Below are positions 7,621-15,659 of a DNA stretch of 64,000 bases, piece by piece (positions within the stretch are counted from its first letter, which is position 1; the number at the start of each line of letters is the position of its first letter). This DNA is from Brevibacillus panacihumi (GTDB lineage: Bacteria; Bacillota; Bacilli; Brevibacillales; Brevibacillaceae). The position numbers were made by a program, and so were the translations under genes. Below the pieces are notes generated by a model. That model was given only the letters and a program-made list of their open reading frames with translations. It did not search any database and was not told the origin of the DNA. Location of the stretch: positions 1-64,000 of the forward strand of contig NZ_RHHT01000025.1 of assembly GCF_003710985.1 (NCBI RefSeq). The letters are read 5' to 3'.

Positions 7621-8801
7621 TTGTCTCCCTCCGTTTCCATAGAATGAATTCTCACGGGCTGCTTGATGGCACCCACCCGATTTATTGAAATTTCAGCCTG
7701 GGGGAGAAATTTGATTTGATTGCGATAGATTTCTCTCCATCTCGGAGCTTTCTCTTTCCATAGTTTCGGATGCGTCCAATCCAGATGGGAGCTGATTTGG
7801 TAGGCGTCCGAGTCAGCCTTTCTTGCCAGTTCGATTGCCTGCATAATGCCTTCATTTACTTTGGCTTTCAGCTTTTTTTCCATTCGCTTCTGTTCGTGGG
7901 GATCTAGGGGATCCACTTCAGCATCACTGGAAATGAGAGAGGCAGTAGCTTTGGTGCGAATAACGACTGCAATTTGATCGCCATGGACGACCGGTTCAAT
8001 TCGAGTGTTCAAGCGTTTGACCATGTAGTTTACATATCTGTTGGCTTTTTCAGATTTCACGGTAATGACGGCGGTATCCAATTGGCCCAAAATCCACAAT
8101 GCACCGCGCATTTGATGAATGTCCAGCAAGCCTGCCAACCTTCCCTGCTTAAAAAAAGCGCCACCTGCCGTTTGCAGCCAGAGATTCTCCCCTTTTTCAC
8201 TAGGTATCGACTTCCTCTCCATTTTGAGGAGGGGCAGGATCATGTCTCCCCCGTAGTGAGTGGCCATCAGCGCATCATTGGTGTTGGTTTTGACGATGAT
8301 CGCTTCTTTCATGTAGTTTAGAAGGATTTCAGTAGGGAAGCGTTCCAGTATGGTAGGCGCCCGCGTTATATCAATAGCCTTTCCTTGTATGACAAAAAGG
8401 TTCGAGTTGATATGGAATCGCGGTTCTCGGGCAATAAATTCGAGGATCGGCAGTATTCCTTCCTTGGCCAGGTTGCTGCCAATGACAACCGCGCTTGTCT
8501 GACCGAAAGTAATTTTTCTGGAAAGGTCGGATTGGATCAAGCGAAAAGCTTCACCGATCGTACGCCCTGTCCTGGTTACGAAGGTGTATGGTTTTCCGTT
8601 TTGATTCCCAGTACCACCTGATTGTCCGGGTATCAAGCGACTGGGAAGAGGGAGTGAGAGAGTGAGCTCGATGCCCTCTTCCGACTTGTCCAGGACCATC
8701 ATGCGGACAAATGCTCGATCGTTGATTTCAACCGAAGACCAGCACCCGCCGAGGAACAGCAGAGGAAGAACGACCAGGAAGGCCAAACTGGACTTGTTCA
8801 A
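7617..8801 (-). CDS. Spore germination receptor, C subunit (GerAC family lipoprotein)
   Basis: About 394 residues of the Ger(x)C family, a lipoprotein attached to the outer face of the inner spore membrane. The N-terminus reads NKSSLAFLVVLPLLFLGGCWSS, a signal peptide with lipobox LGGC. I choose the TTG at 8801: AAAGGAGG lies seven bases before it, and it overlaps the A-subunit stop as TTGA. An in-frame extension to 8891 would add thirty residues before the signal peptide. The motif EINDRAFVRMM just after the cysteine is typical of the family. Confidence 0.88.
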   Translation of the reverse strand: MNKSSLAFLVVLPLLFLGGCWSSVEINDRAFVRMMVLDKSEEGIELTLSLPLPSRLIPGQSGGTGNQNGKPYTFVTRTGRTIGEAFRLIQSDLSRKITFGQTSAVVIGSNLAKEGILPILEFIAREPRFHINSNLFVIQGKAIDITRAPTILERFPTEILLNYMKEAIIVKTNTNDALMATHYGGDMILPLLKMERKSIPSEKGENLWLQTAGGAFFKQGRLAGLLDIHQMRGALWILGQLDTAVITVKSEKANRYVNYMVKRLNTRIEPVVHGDQIAVVIRTKATASLISSDAEVDPLDPHEQKRMEKKLKAKVNEGIMQAIELARKADSDAYQISSHLDWTHPKLWKEKAPRWREIYRNQIKFLPQAEISINRVGAIKQPVRIHSMETEGDK

Positions 8802-10375
8802 TCTCCATCCTCCTTTGGAATCCGTGCCCGATAATATTGCTGTCTGACACGATTGGGCCCAAACTGGACCGGCCTTTTGAGCATGAGCCACCAGGGTGCC
8901 CGGATCAGTGTGTCTTTAAAGTCACTCCATACAAAAGGTGTCATGGGCGTCAGGTAAGGGACGCCAAAAGGGCGCAAATTGATCAGGTGAATATAGAGAA
9001 AGATCATCGTGCAAATGATCCCGAAAAGGCCAAATAAACCAGCGAAGATCATGATTGGAAAACGCAGCAAGCGAAATGCCAGTCCCAGGTCGAAGTGAGG
9101 GATAATGAACGAGGCGATTCCGGTAAACGAGACGATAATCACCATCGCAGCCGAAACGATTCCCGCTTGCACAGCAGCAGTTCCGATGACCAATGCGCCG
9201 ATAATGGACACTGCCTGACCGATCGGTTTGGGGATGCGAATGGCCGCTTCGCGCAAAGCCTCGAAGGAAATCTCCATGATCATGGCTTCGATGAGAGCGG
9301 GAAACGGGACCACTTCGCGAGAACCGGCAATCGTGATCAACAGCTTTTGCGGAATCATTTCCGGGTGGAACGTCGTGATGGCGATGTAGAAGGAAGGCAG
9401 GACCAGAGAACTGAAGGCGAAGAGATAGCGAATCCAGCGGATCCAGGTGCTCGCTACATGGCGTTGAAAGTAATCCTCTGCGGATTGGAGCAGCATCGGC
9501 AGCGTAACCGGGACGATTAGCGAAATAGGTGAGCCATCGACGATGATGCCGACCCTTCCCTCCAAAAGTCCGGCGCTCATCACATCAGGACGTTCCGTAT
9601 ATTGCACCTGGGGAAAGGGAGAGAAAGGAGCGCTGTCCAGAAATTCCTCCAAATAGCTGCTTCCGAGAACGCTGTCGATTTCGATCTTTTCCAGGACGCC
9701 TTTGATATCCTGTACCAGCTCCTCCTTGCAGACGCCCTTGATGTAGAGTATCAATACCTTTGTTTGCGTTTTGGTCCCGATGCGCATGGTTTCCGTCTTG
9801 AAGTCAGAGGTTTTTAACCGCTTGCGCAGCAGGGTCAGATTGTCCTCCGCGCTCTCGATAAAGGCTTCTCGCGGTCCTCTCACCGTCAATTCATTGGGAG
9901 GCTCGGTGATCTGACGCTTTTTTACTGAAGATATAGGGAACTCGAGCGCTTGGCTTTCTCCATCTATAAGTAGCAGAACATTGCCCTCGAGGATCGAGGA
10001 GACGCCTTCCGTGACGGGGATTGCCTGATAGTCGCTGACGGGAAGTTGTTTGTTGACAAAAATGGCCTGGGTAAATGAAGAGGCTTTTTTTGCATGAAAA
10101 GACAACATGGACTGTAAAATGTCCTTCTGCAGCATCTTCACATCTACCATGCCATGCAGATAGATCAAGGCACACTTCAGTTGGGGTCCAGCCAAAAAAT
10201 TATGGGTGACGACGTCCGAACAATCAGCCAGCTGCTGCTGGAGGAAGTCCAGGCGAGCCTCGATGTCAGGACTCGATGGATCGAACCGGATCGAGGCTTC
10301 CTCCCCGGACGATGTGCCGCACTCCATCTGCACCATTTGATTGTTTCGGTTTTTGAGCCTGAAGGTCCGCTTCAT
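8798..10375 (-). CDS. Spore germination receptor, A subunit (GerAA family)
   Basis: A 525-residue protein with a long cytoplasmic N-terminal domain (about 1-290) followed by five or six transmembrane helices, including the conserved PFPALIEAMIMEISFEALREA region. A subunits are needed for receptor assembly and signalling to dipicolinic acid release. The start at 10375 (MKRTFRLKNRNN) is preferred because GGGTG sits six bases upstream; a GTG nine bases earlier is possible. It is the first gene of the operon, divergent from the leader of the MutS2-like gene. Confidence 0.88.
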   Translation of the reverse strand: MKRTFRLKNRNNQMVQMECGTSSGEEASIRFDPSSPDIEARLDFLQQQLADCSDVVTHNFLAGPQLKCALIYLHGMVDVKMLQKDILQSMLSFHAKKASSFTQAIFVNKQLPVSDYQAIPVTEGVSSILEGNVLLLIDGESQALEFPISSVKKRQITEPPNELTVRGPREAFIESAEDNLTLLRKRLKTSDFKTETMRIGTKTQTKVLILYIKGVCKEELVQDIKGVLEKIEIDSVLGSSYLEEFLDSAPFSPFPQVQYTERPDVMSAGLLEGRVGIIVDGSPISLIVPVTLPMLLQSAEDYFQRHVASTWIRWIRYLFAFSSLVLPSFYIAITTFHPEMIPQKLLITIAGSREVVPFPALIEAMIMEISFEALREAAIRIPKPIGQAVSIIGALVIGTAAVQAGIVSAAMVIIVSFTGIASFIIPHFDLGLAFRLLRFPIMIFAGLFGLFGIICTMIFLYIHLINLRPFGVPYLTPMTPFVWSDFKDTLIRAPWWLMLKRPVQFGPNRVRQQYYRARIPKEDGD

Positions 10376-10441
10376 GGTGAACACCCTGCTTATGATTTAC
10401 TATACTTTGGTTAGGGTAACACAAACTTCCTGGAGTTATTC

Positions 10442-10471
10442 TTGACTGGACCGGATCACACGCGGTATAGT
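10442..10471 (+). promoter_or_regulatory. Promoter of the leader in front of the MutS2-like operon
   Basis: TTGACT (10442-10447) and TATAGT (10466-10471) are 18 bases apart, a good sigma-A match. Transcription should begin near 10478, ten bases before a strong AAGGAG ribosome binding site. Confidence 0.75.
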
Positions 10472-10501
10472 GAGGATATCCTCGTCTAAGGAGAGATTTT
10501 G

Positions 10502-10525
10502 ATGTCGGTGGTCGTTCTTAACTAA
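10502..10525 (+). CDS. Seven-codon leader peptide MSVVVLN
   Basis: ATG at 10502 lies eight bases after AAGGAG (10488-10493), the strongest ribosome binding site in the leader, and the frame stops at TAA after seven codons. Its last codons and stop lie in the 5' arm of the 13-bp stem, so a ribosome here would open that stem. The length and position fit a regulatory leader peptide; there is no homology evidence. Confidence 0.5.
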   Translation: MSVVVLN

Positions 10526-10557
10526 TCAAATTCCATACAGAGGTTGGGAGTAAGTCC

Positions 10558-10626
10558 ATGAAAATTTTGCAGCTCTTGCAAGGTTTATTTAGTCATGGAT
10601 TACGAGCGGCCTTGGGAATTAGTTAA
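10558..10626 (+). CDS. Possible 22-residue amphipathic peptide inside the leader
   Basis: ATG at 10558 follows GGGAG at seven bases and encodes a 22-residue peptide beginning MKILQLLQG and ending RAALGIS. It is rich in Leu and small residues with a few polar ones, so it could form an amphipathic helix. The frame lies wholly between the arms of the 13-bp stem and its stop codon sits in the 3' arm. It could be a second leader peptide, a small toxin-like peptide, or a chance frame in a structured RNA. Confidence 0.35.
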   Translation: MKILQLLQGLFSHGLRAALGIS

Positions 10627-10683
10627 GAACAGCGGATATCATACAATGCCTTAGGTATATGACCTATACATTGCGCCCACAAT

Positions 10684-10713
10684 CCGTGCTGTCTTCAGCA
10701 CGGTTTTCTTTTT
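10684..10713 (+). terminator. First intrinsic terminator of the leader
   Basis: CCGTGCTG (10684-10691) pairs perfectly with CAGCACGG (10696-10703) over a TCTT loop and is followed by TTTTCTTTTT. It lies about 100 bases before the MutS2-like start, downstream of the promoter and mini-ORFs. Confidence 0.88.
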
Positions 10714-10739
10714 GGCGGGCACTTTTATAGGACCCATAA

Positions 10740-10783
10740 GGGCGGAGAATGACACTCGTTCATTCTTCGTCCTTTTTTATTTT
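10740..10783 (+). terminator. Second intrinsic terminator, just before the MutS2-like RBS
   Basis: Bases 10740-10752 pair with 10760-10772 over thirteen positions (two G-U), with loop CACTCGT and then TTTTTTATTTT. It ends eight bases before the ribosome binding site of the MutS2-like gene. Placed there, it must be prevented from forming for the operon to be expressed. Confidence 0.85.
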
Positions 10784-10805
10784 CCATGAAAAGGAGCGAA
10801 ACAAG

Positions 10806-12662
10806 ATGAATCCACAAACTTTGCAGCGACTGGAGTACGGCAAAATCAAAGAAAAGCTCAGGGGATACGCCCTCTCTTACCTCGGACAAAGACATGTCGA
10901 GAAGATGGTTCCTATGACAGGTGCAAAAGAATTGCGGAAAATGCTGGACGAGGTAGCGGAGGCCAAAGCTTTGCTGGAGCATGGCGCCAGTGTGCCGATT
11001 CCTTCCCTGGAAGGGATCGAGCGCATCCTGGACTTATTGGGCAAGGATCATGTCTTCAATGTCAAGGATTTGGGGCATATACACCAATTCCTGACGAGTT
11101 GCGCGCAACTGATCAAGTACATGGCTGCAAAAGCAAGCGCAGCCCCGCATGTGACGAGTTTTGCGTCCGCGATGTCCCCGCTTGCCAAGCTGAAAGGAGA
11201 GATCGAGAACAGCATCTGGCGTGGGCAGGTACTTGATACAGCCAGCAAGGACCTTGCGAAGGTGCGAAAGCGGATCGTCGTCTGCGAAGAACGTCTGAAA
11301 AGCAAGCTGGCTTCGTTGATGGGCAGGTACCGATCCATCCTCCAGGAGCATGTTATCAGCACGCGTAATGGACGCTACGTCATTCCGATCAAGAAAGAAT
11401 ACCGCAAGCAGGTGGCAGGGAACGTCCTGGACGAATCCGCCAGTGGCCAAACCGTGTATGTAGAGCCGAGTGATATCAGCCAGCTCCAATATGAGCTTGA
11501 AGCACTTAGGGGAGAGGAGGAGCGCGAGGTGACGAAAGTGCTGATGGCGCTATCCGCTCTCGCAGATGAGTACAGCCGCGAGCTTCACGTAAACGTGGAG
11601 ACAGTAGGCATCTACGATTTTCTCTTTGCCAAAGCGAAGTACGCGCTGGCGATCGGGGGCTCCAATGTGCAGATCAATGAACAAGGGTTTATCCGGCTGC
11701 GGGAAGCCCGGCATCCCTTGCTTGGTGAAGGGATGGTTCCTCTAAACTTCGAGACGGGGTATCGCTACAAATCCCTGATCATTACAGGTCCCAATACGGG
11801 CGGCAAGACGTTGACGCTCAAAACGGTGGGCCTGCTCACCCTCATGGTTCAGTCGGGCCTGTTGGTTCCGGTTCAAGAGGGAAGCCTGTTTTCGATCTTC
11901 CGCCATATCGCAGTAGAGATCGGCGATGGGCAAAGCCTGGAGCATGCCTTGAGCACGTTTTCCGCCCACATTCATAACGTAATTGACATCCTGAGAACCA
12001 CAGATTCCTCCACTCTCGTCCTGATCGATGAAATGGCCTCCGGCACCGACCCGGGTGAAGGTGTCGGCTTGTCGATCGCCATCCTGGAGGAACTGCACAA
12101 ACGAGGGGCGACGGTTGTAGCGACAACGCATTTTAATGAAATCAAAAATTTCGCCGCGGCAACGCCCGGCTTTGAAAATGCCCGGATGGAGTTTGATACC
12201 GAAACCCTTCAACCGCTGTATCGCTTGCGGATCGGGGAGGCCGGACAGAGCTACGCCTTTTCTATCGCTTTAAAAATCGGATTGCCGAACGACATCATCG
12301 AACGTTCGCGGGAAATCACGGCAAACGGGATCACACGCACCGAACGATTGGGCGAATTCGCTGCGGAGGCGGGTATGCGTGCAGAGCCGTCACAGGTACT
12401 CTTGCCTGCGTGGCAGCCAGATCCGTCCGACGAACCGCAAACGCAAAAGAAAGAGGAAAAACAAGAGGCCGAGACAGAGGCTTGGCGACAGCCGCAACCA
12501 GAAAACATCCTGGAGCCGGGCGATGAGGTCTTTGTCTCCTATCTGGGAAAAAGCGGCGTTGTGTACGAGAAAGAGGACGCCAAAGGCAACATCGTCGTCC
12601 TGATCCAAAACCAGAAAGTCAAATTGCAGCGAAAGCATATCTCACAAAATGTGAAGGAGTGA
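10806..12662 (+). CDS. MutS2-like ATPase lacking the Smr nuclease domain
   Basis: A 618-residue protein homologous to MutS2: helical core/lever to about residue 310, then a MutS-type ABC ATPase with Walker A GPNTGGKT (328-335), signature GDGQSLEHALSTFSAH (373-388) and Walker B VLIDEMASGTDP (405-416). A charged linker (about 535-565) leads to a KOW-like beta domain that ends the protein. Canonical MutS2 is about 780 residues, ending in an Smr endonuclease domain absent here. MutS2 of Bacillus subtilis acts on collided ribosomes and suppresses recombination. The start at 10806 is nine bases after AAGGAG; the frame to 10749 runs back through the terminator. It is coupled to the next gene four bases on. 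Confidence 0.88.
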   Translation: MNPQTLQRLEYGKIKEKLRGYALSYLGQRHVEKMVPMTGAKELRKMLDEVAEAKALLEHGASVPIPSLEGIERILDLLGKDHVFNVKDLGHIHQFLTSCAQLIKYMAAKASAAPHVTSFASAMSPLAKLKGEIENSIWRGQVLDTASKDLAKVRKRIVVCEERLKSKLASLMGRYRSILQEHVISTRNGRYVIPIKKEYRKQVAGNVLDESASGQTVYVEPSDISQLQYELEALRGEEEREVTKVLMALSALADEYSRELHVNVETVGIYDFLFAKAKYALAIGGSNVQINEQGFIRLREARHPLLGEGMVPLNFETGYRYKSLIITGPNTGGKTLTLKTVGLLTLMVQSGLLVPVQEGSLFSIFRHIAVEIGDGQSLEHALSTFSAHIHNVIDILRTTDSSTLVLIDEMASGTDPGEGVGLSIAILEELHKRGATVVATTHFNEIKNFAAATPGFENARMEFDTETLQPLYRLRIGEAGQSYAFSIALKIGLPNDIIERSREITANGITRTERLGEFAAEAGMRAEPSQVLLPAWQPDPSDEPQTQKKEEKQEAETEAWRQPQPENILEPGDEVFVSYLGKSGVVYEKEDAKGNIVVLIQNQKVKLQRKHISQNVKE

Positions 12663-12666
12663 CGCA

Positions 12667-13851
12667 ATGAAACATTACGTAGAAGAAGTAGGAGCGCGGG
12701 TGAAGGTAGACGAGGGAATACAGGTGATCGAGAAGCTGCTGCTCGCCTGCTATTTTCATCCCGGCATTTCCACGAAGGAGTTGGCGCGAAGAACCTTCTT
12801 GCCCATTCCTGTAGCGGCTGCGATCAAAAAAGAATTGATCCGCGAGGGCGCGCTTGAACAAAAAAATGGCGTCCATTGCACGAAGGAAGCCAATCGATGG
12901 GTTGAACGGCGGTGCGGCTATCGCGGCATTGACAAGGCGCTGTATCTGAAACTCATGGAAGCAAACATCAATGAAGCGGTTCGCCTTCCTGAGATGAAGG
13001 TGATTCTGGAGGGGCTTGCAGAAGAATTTGCCCGCCGTCCGCAGGTGAACGTCCAGCTTGACCAGTCGAAATGCACGCCGGAAACCAGCCTGCGAAGGGC
13101 AATCCTGTGCTTGAAGCACCACAGCCTGGTCGGCAAAAAGATTTTGTGCGTAGGCGATGATGACCTGGTCAACGTCTCATTGGGAATGCTCCTTCAGCAG
13201 CTTTTTCCCGCCATGGAGGTGCCCCAAGCACAGATCGATGTGGTGGAGCTCGATGAACGATTTATACGCCACATCCATGAAATCGCAGACCGCGCCCAAC
13301 TGCCCATCCGGTGCTTTCCCTGGGATTTGCGAAATCCGCTTCCGAGCGAATGGCATGCGCAATACGATTGCTTTTTCACCGATCCGCCGTACACGCTGCA
13401 AGGGATGAGCCTGTTTGTCTCACGGGGAATCACGGCCCTAAAGCAAAAGAAAGGGCTCCCGGTCTTCCTGTCCTTTGCCCATAAATCACCTGATTTCATG
13501 CTCGCGATGAACCGGGAATTTGTCCGTATGGGCCTCACCGTCCATGCCGCCCACCAGCATTTCAACCAGTATGAAGGAGCAGAAATGATTGCGAACCGCA
13601 GCCAGATGATCATCCTGGAGACGACCGCGGTGACCGATGCACAGGTCAAGGATGCCTTTTGTGACGCGCTTTATACAGGGGAAGTAAAACGCACGTTGCG
13701 GACCTATCGCTGCATGCAATGCGGCCAGGAGGTGTTCGTTGGTTTGCAAGGAGAGGTGGCAACGATTGAGGAGCTGAAAAATCAGGGCTGCCCCGGCTGC
13801 AAGAACGATACGTTTCTCATGGTGGAGAAACGGCATTTGCCGCCCAAGTAA
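12667..13851 (+). CDS. DUF43/BpsA-family protein, putative branched-polyamine synthase
   Basis: A 394-residue protein with an N-terminal winged-helix-like domain (about 17-75), a Rossmann aminopropyl/methyl-transferase domain with GDDDLVN (163-169) and FTDPPYT (237-243), and a C-terminal four-cysteine ribbon (CMQC at 349-352, CPGC at 375-378). The order matches the N4-bis(aminopropyl)spermidine synthase family, which makes branched polyamines in thermophiles. The zinc ribbon and mesophile-like host leave room for a different nucleic-acid or amine substrate. Its ribosome binding site AAGGAG is inside the end of the MutS2-like gene, so the two should be translated together. Confidence 0.75.
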   Translation: MKHYVEEVGARVKVDEGIQVIEKLLLACYFHPGISTKELARRTFLPIPVAAAIKKELIREGALEQKNGVHCTKEANRWVERRCGYRGIDKALYLKLMEANINEAVRLPEMKVILEGLAEEFARRPQVNVQLDQSKCTPETSLRRAILCLKHHSLVGKKILCVGDDDLVNVSLGMLLQQLFPAMEVPQAQIDVVELDERFIRHIHEIADRAQLPIRCFPWDLRNPLPSEWHAQYDCFFTDPPYTLQGMSLFVSRGITALKQKKGLPVFLSFAHKSPDFMLAMNREFVRMGLTVHAAHQHFNQYEGAEMIANRSQMIILETTAVTDAQVKDAFCDALYTGEVKRTLRTYRCMQCGQEVFVGLQGEVATIEELKNQGCPGCKNDTFLMVEKRHLPPK

Positions 13852-13864
13852 ACTTCAACGCTGT

Positions 13865-13904
13865 GGAGCCATCGAAGGGTGGCTCCTTTGCTGTTTTATT
13901 TTTC
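13865..13904 (+). terminator. Terminator after the MutS2-like/BpsA-like operon
   Basis: GGAGCCA (13865-13871) pairs with TGGCTCC (13880-13886), followed by TTT and an interrupted T-rich tract (TTTGCTGTTTTATTTTT). Confidence 0.7.
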
Positions 13905-13995
13905 TTGGGAGTGGTTGGATTTTTCTGTATAATCCCTATAGTGGCGTTGTCGGGTGTAGCTGCAACGGCCAACATGGGTGGAAAGGAAGCTGGTC

Positions 13996-14688
13996 ATGTT
14001 CTTATTTTCCTTCTTTAAGATTGTGCACATCATTGCCGGTTTTGCTGCTCTTCTTGTCTTTTGGATTCCTGTGGTGACCAAAAAAGGGGGCAAAACCCAT
14101 AACCGCGTAGGCTGGGTGTATGTAGTATCGATGGGGGTGGTGGCGCTATCCGCTTTGTACATGGGAGTTTGGCGAATCGGCTTTGATCCGGATCGCACAG
14201 CCGACAGTACGGCGTTCGCCTGGTTTCTCATCTTCATCTCTCTGTTAAGCTCGGCTTCCGCCTGGCACGGCATCCGTGTGCTGCGCTTCAAAAAGCGCGT
14301 AGCGGCTCATCGCCAATTAGCCGATCTGTTCGTCTCCGCTTTGCTGCTCATCTCGGGGGTAGCGATTTCGGCCTACGGTTTTCTGATTGATTTTCCGCTG
14401 TTGAGTTATTTCCCTTTCATTGGAATATTCCTGGGGGCGACTCAACTGGCGTATTGGCTGCGGCCGCCCAACCGTCGCATGCACTGGTGGTTTGAGCATT
14501 TGGGCGGGATGCTCGGATGCTGCATCGCCACCGTAACCGCCTTTACCTTATTCGGCGCTCCGCGACTGCTGGAGGTTGATTCCGTATCCATCGTGGTGTG
14601 GTTCATGCCTTCCATCATTCTCGTACCTGTCATCATCGGGTTCTCCGTCTATTACAGGAAGAAGTTTTCTGCTTCCAAAAGTGCGTGA
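13996..14688 (+). CDS. DUF2306-like multi-pass membrane protein
   Basis: About 230 residues with six or seven hydrophobic helices, beginning MFLFSFFKIVHIIAGF and containing GGKTHNRVGWVYV near residue 35, the pattern of DUF2306 predicted membrane proteins. Histidines near helix ends (KIVHIIAG, KTHNRVG, RMHWWFEHLGG) recall haem-binding membrane proteins, but no function is established. The ATG at 13996 lies eight bases after AAAGGA; the slightly longer frame to 13978 has no better signal. It is monocistronic or weakly linked to the next gene 77 bases downstream. Confidence 0.7.
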   Translation: MFLFSFFKIVHIIAGFAALLVFWIPVVTKKGGKTHNRVGWVYVVSMGVVALSALYMGVWRIGFDPDRTADSTAFAWFLIFISLLSSASAWHGIRVLRFKKRVAAHRQLADLFVSALLLISGVAISAYGFLIDFPLLSYFPFIGIFLGATQLAYWLRPPNRRMHWWFEHLGGMLGCCIATVTAFTLFGAPRLLEVDSVSIVVWFMPSIILVPVIIGFSVYYRKKFSASKSA

Positions 14689-14765
14689 TGGAAAGGACTT
14701 TCGTCTCTGTTTCCAGAAGTACTAGTGGAAGGAATCAAAGTGAATTCGGCGAGGAGTGGGCGATC

Positions 14766-15659
14766 ATGGCAAAAAACACAGAAAAACGCGTAATCGGATT
14801 CGTCGGGACAGGCGTGATGGGAAAAAGCATGGCCTCCCATTTTATAAGCGCGGGATATCCGGTGCTGGTGTATACGCGCAGCAAGGAAAAGGCAGAGGAG
14901 CTGCTTTCTCAAGGGGCCGTATGGAAGGAGCGGGTAGCAGATCTCGCGAGCGAAGCAGACGTCATTATCACGATGGTCGGCTACCCGCATGATGTCGAGG
15001 AGGTCTACCTGGGCGAGCAGGGAGTCATCGCGCACGCCAAACCCGGGACGTATCTGATCGATATGACGACCTCGAAGCCGTCCCTGGCGCAGCGCATTTA
15101 CGAGGAAGCGAAAAAGCATTCGCTGCACTCGCTCGATGCTCCTGTATCCGGCGGTGATATTGGAGCGCGCGATGCGAAGCTGACGATTATGGTAGGCGGG
15201 GATCAGGAAGCCTTCGATGAGATGGCTCCGCTGCTGCGAATCATGGGGACCAACGTCATTTTGCAAGGCGGTCCTGGTGCAGGCCAACACACCAAGATGT
15301 GCAACCAGATTACGATCGCAAGCAATATGATCGGGGTGTGTGAAGCGATCTCCTATGCAAAAAAAGCCGGGCTTGATCCGTCACGCGTGCTGGACAGCAT
15401 CGGTGCGGGGGCTGCCGGCAGCTGGTCCCTGAACAATCTGGCACCGCGCATGATCGCCGGCAATTACGCTCCTGGCTTTTATATCAAGCATATGATCAAG
15501 GATATGAGCATTGCGCTGGAATCAGCCAAAGAGATGGGGCTTCTGACGCCCGGCCTGGAGCTGGCGAAATCTCTCTATGATGAAATGGCGGCAGAGGGAG
15601 AGGAAAACAGCGGCACGCAGGCCCTGATCAAATGGTATGAACTCCATCAGCGTTCTTGA
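14766..15659 (+). CDS. NAD(P)-dependent oxidoreductase, 3-hydroxyisobutyrate dehydrogenase family
   Basis: A cytoplasmic enzyme of 297 residues in the beta-hydroxyacid dehydrogenase family. The N-terminal Rossmann domain carries GFVGTGVMGKSMA (residues 12-24), the substrate motif DAPVSGGDIGA is near 126-136, and the catalytic lysine is in GAGQHTKMCNQ (about 178). Substrates of relatives include 3-hydroxyisobutyrate, tartronate semialdehyde and succinic semialdehyde; none is favoured by context. The start at 14766 follows GAGGAG; the frame continues back into the preceding gene without a better signal. Its 3' end overlaps the convergent Crp-like gene by 13 bases. Confidence 0.88.
   Translation: MAKNTEKRVIGFVGTGVMGKSMASHFISAGYPVLVYTRSKEKAEELLSQGAVWKERVADLASEADVIITMVGYPHDVEEVYLGEQGVIAHAKPGTYLIDMTTSKPSLAQRIYEEAKKHSLHSLDAPVSGGDIGARDAKLTIMVGGDQEAFDEMAPLLRIMGTNVILQGGPGAGQHTKMCNQITIASNMIGVCEAISYAKKAGLDPSRVLDSIGAGAAGSWSLNNLAPRMIAGNYAPGFYIKHMIKDMSIALESAKEMGLLTPGLELAKSLYDEMAAEGEENSGTQALIKWYELHQRS

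Larger units (their letters stand above)
10478..10805 (+). promoter_or_regulatory. Structured attenuator-like leader with two mini-ORFs
   Basis: Between the promoter and the MutS2-like gene lie, in order: a strong-SD seven-codon ORF; a perfect 13-bp stem, GTTCTTAACTAAT (10514-10526) with 10618-10630, whose 5' arm overlaps the end of that ORF; an inner stem GTAAgTCCATG (10551-10560) with CATGGATTAC (10594-10603), topped by TTGCA/TGCAA (10567-10580); a second hairpin, CAATG/CATTG with TAGGT/ACCTA (about 10644-10673); then two intrinsic terminators. This resembles transcription attenuators of antibiotic- or translation-responsive genes. An independent small RNA ending at the first terminator is the alternative. 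No known riboswitch consensus was recognised. Confidence 0.7.

Noticed and set aside
10478..10713. 6S RNA, SRP RNA or T-box as identity for the leader RNA
   Set aside because: The closing stem and bubble layout of 6S RNA, the conserved SRP loop and the T-box sequence are all absent; a new attenuator or small RNA fits better.
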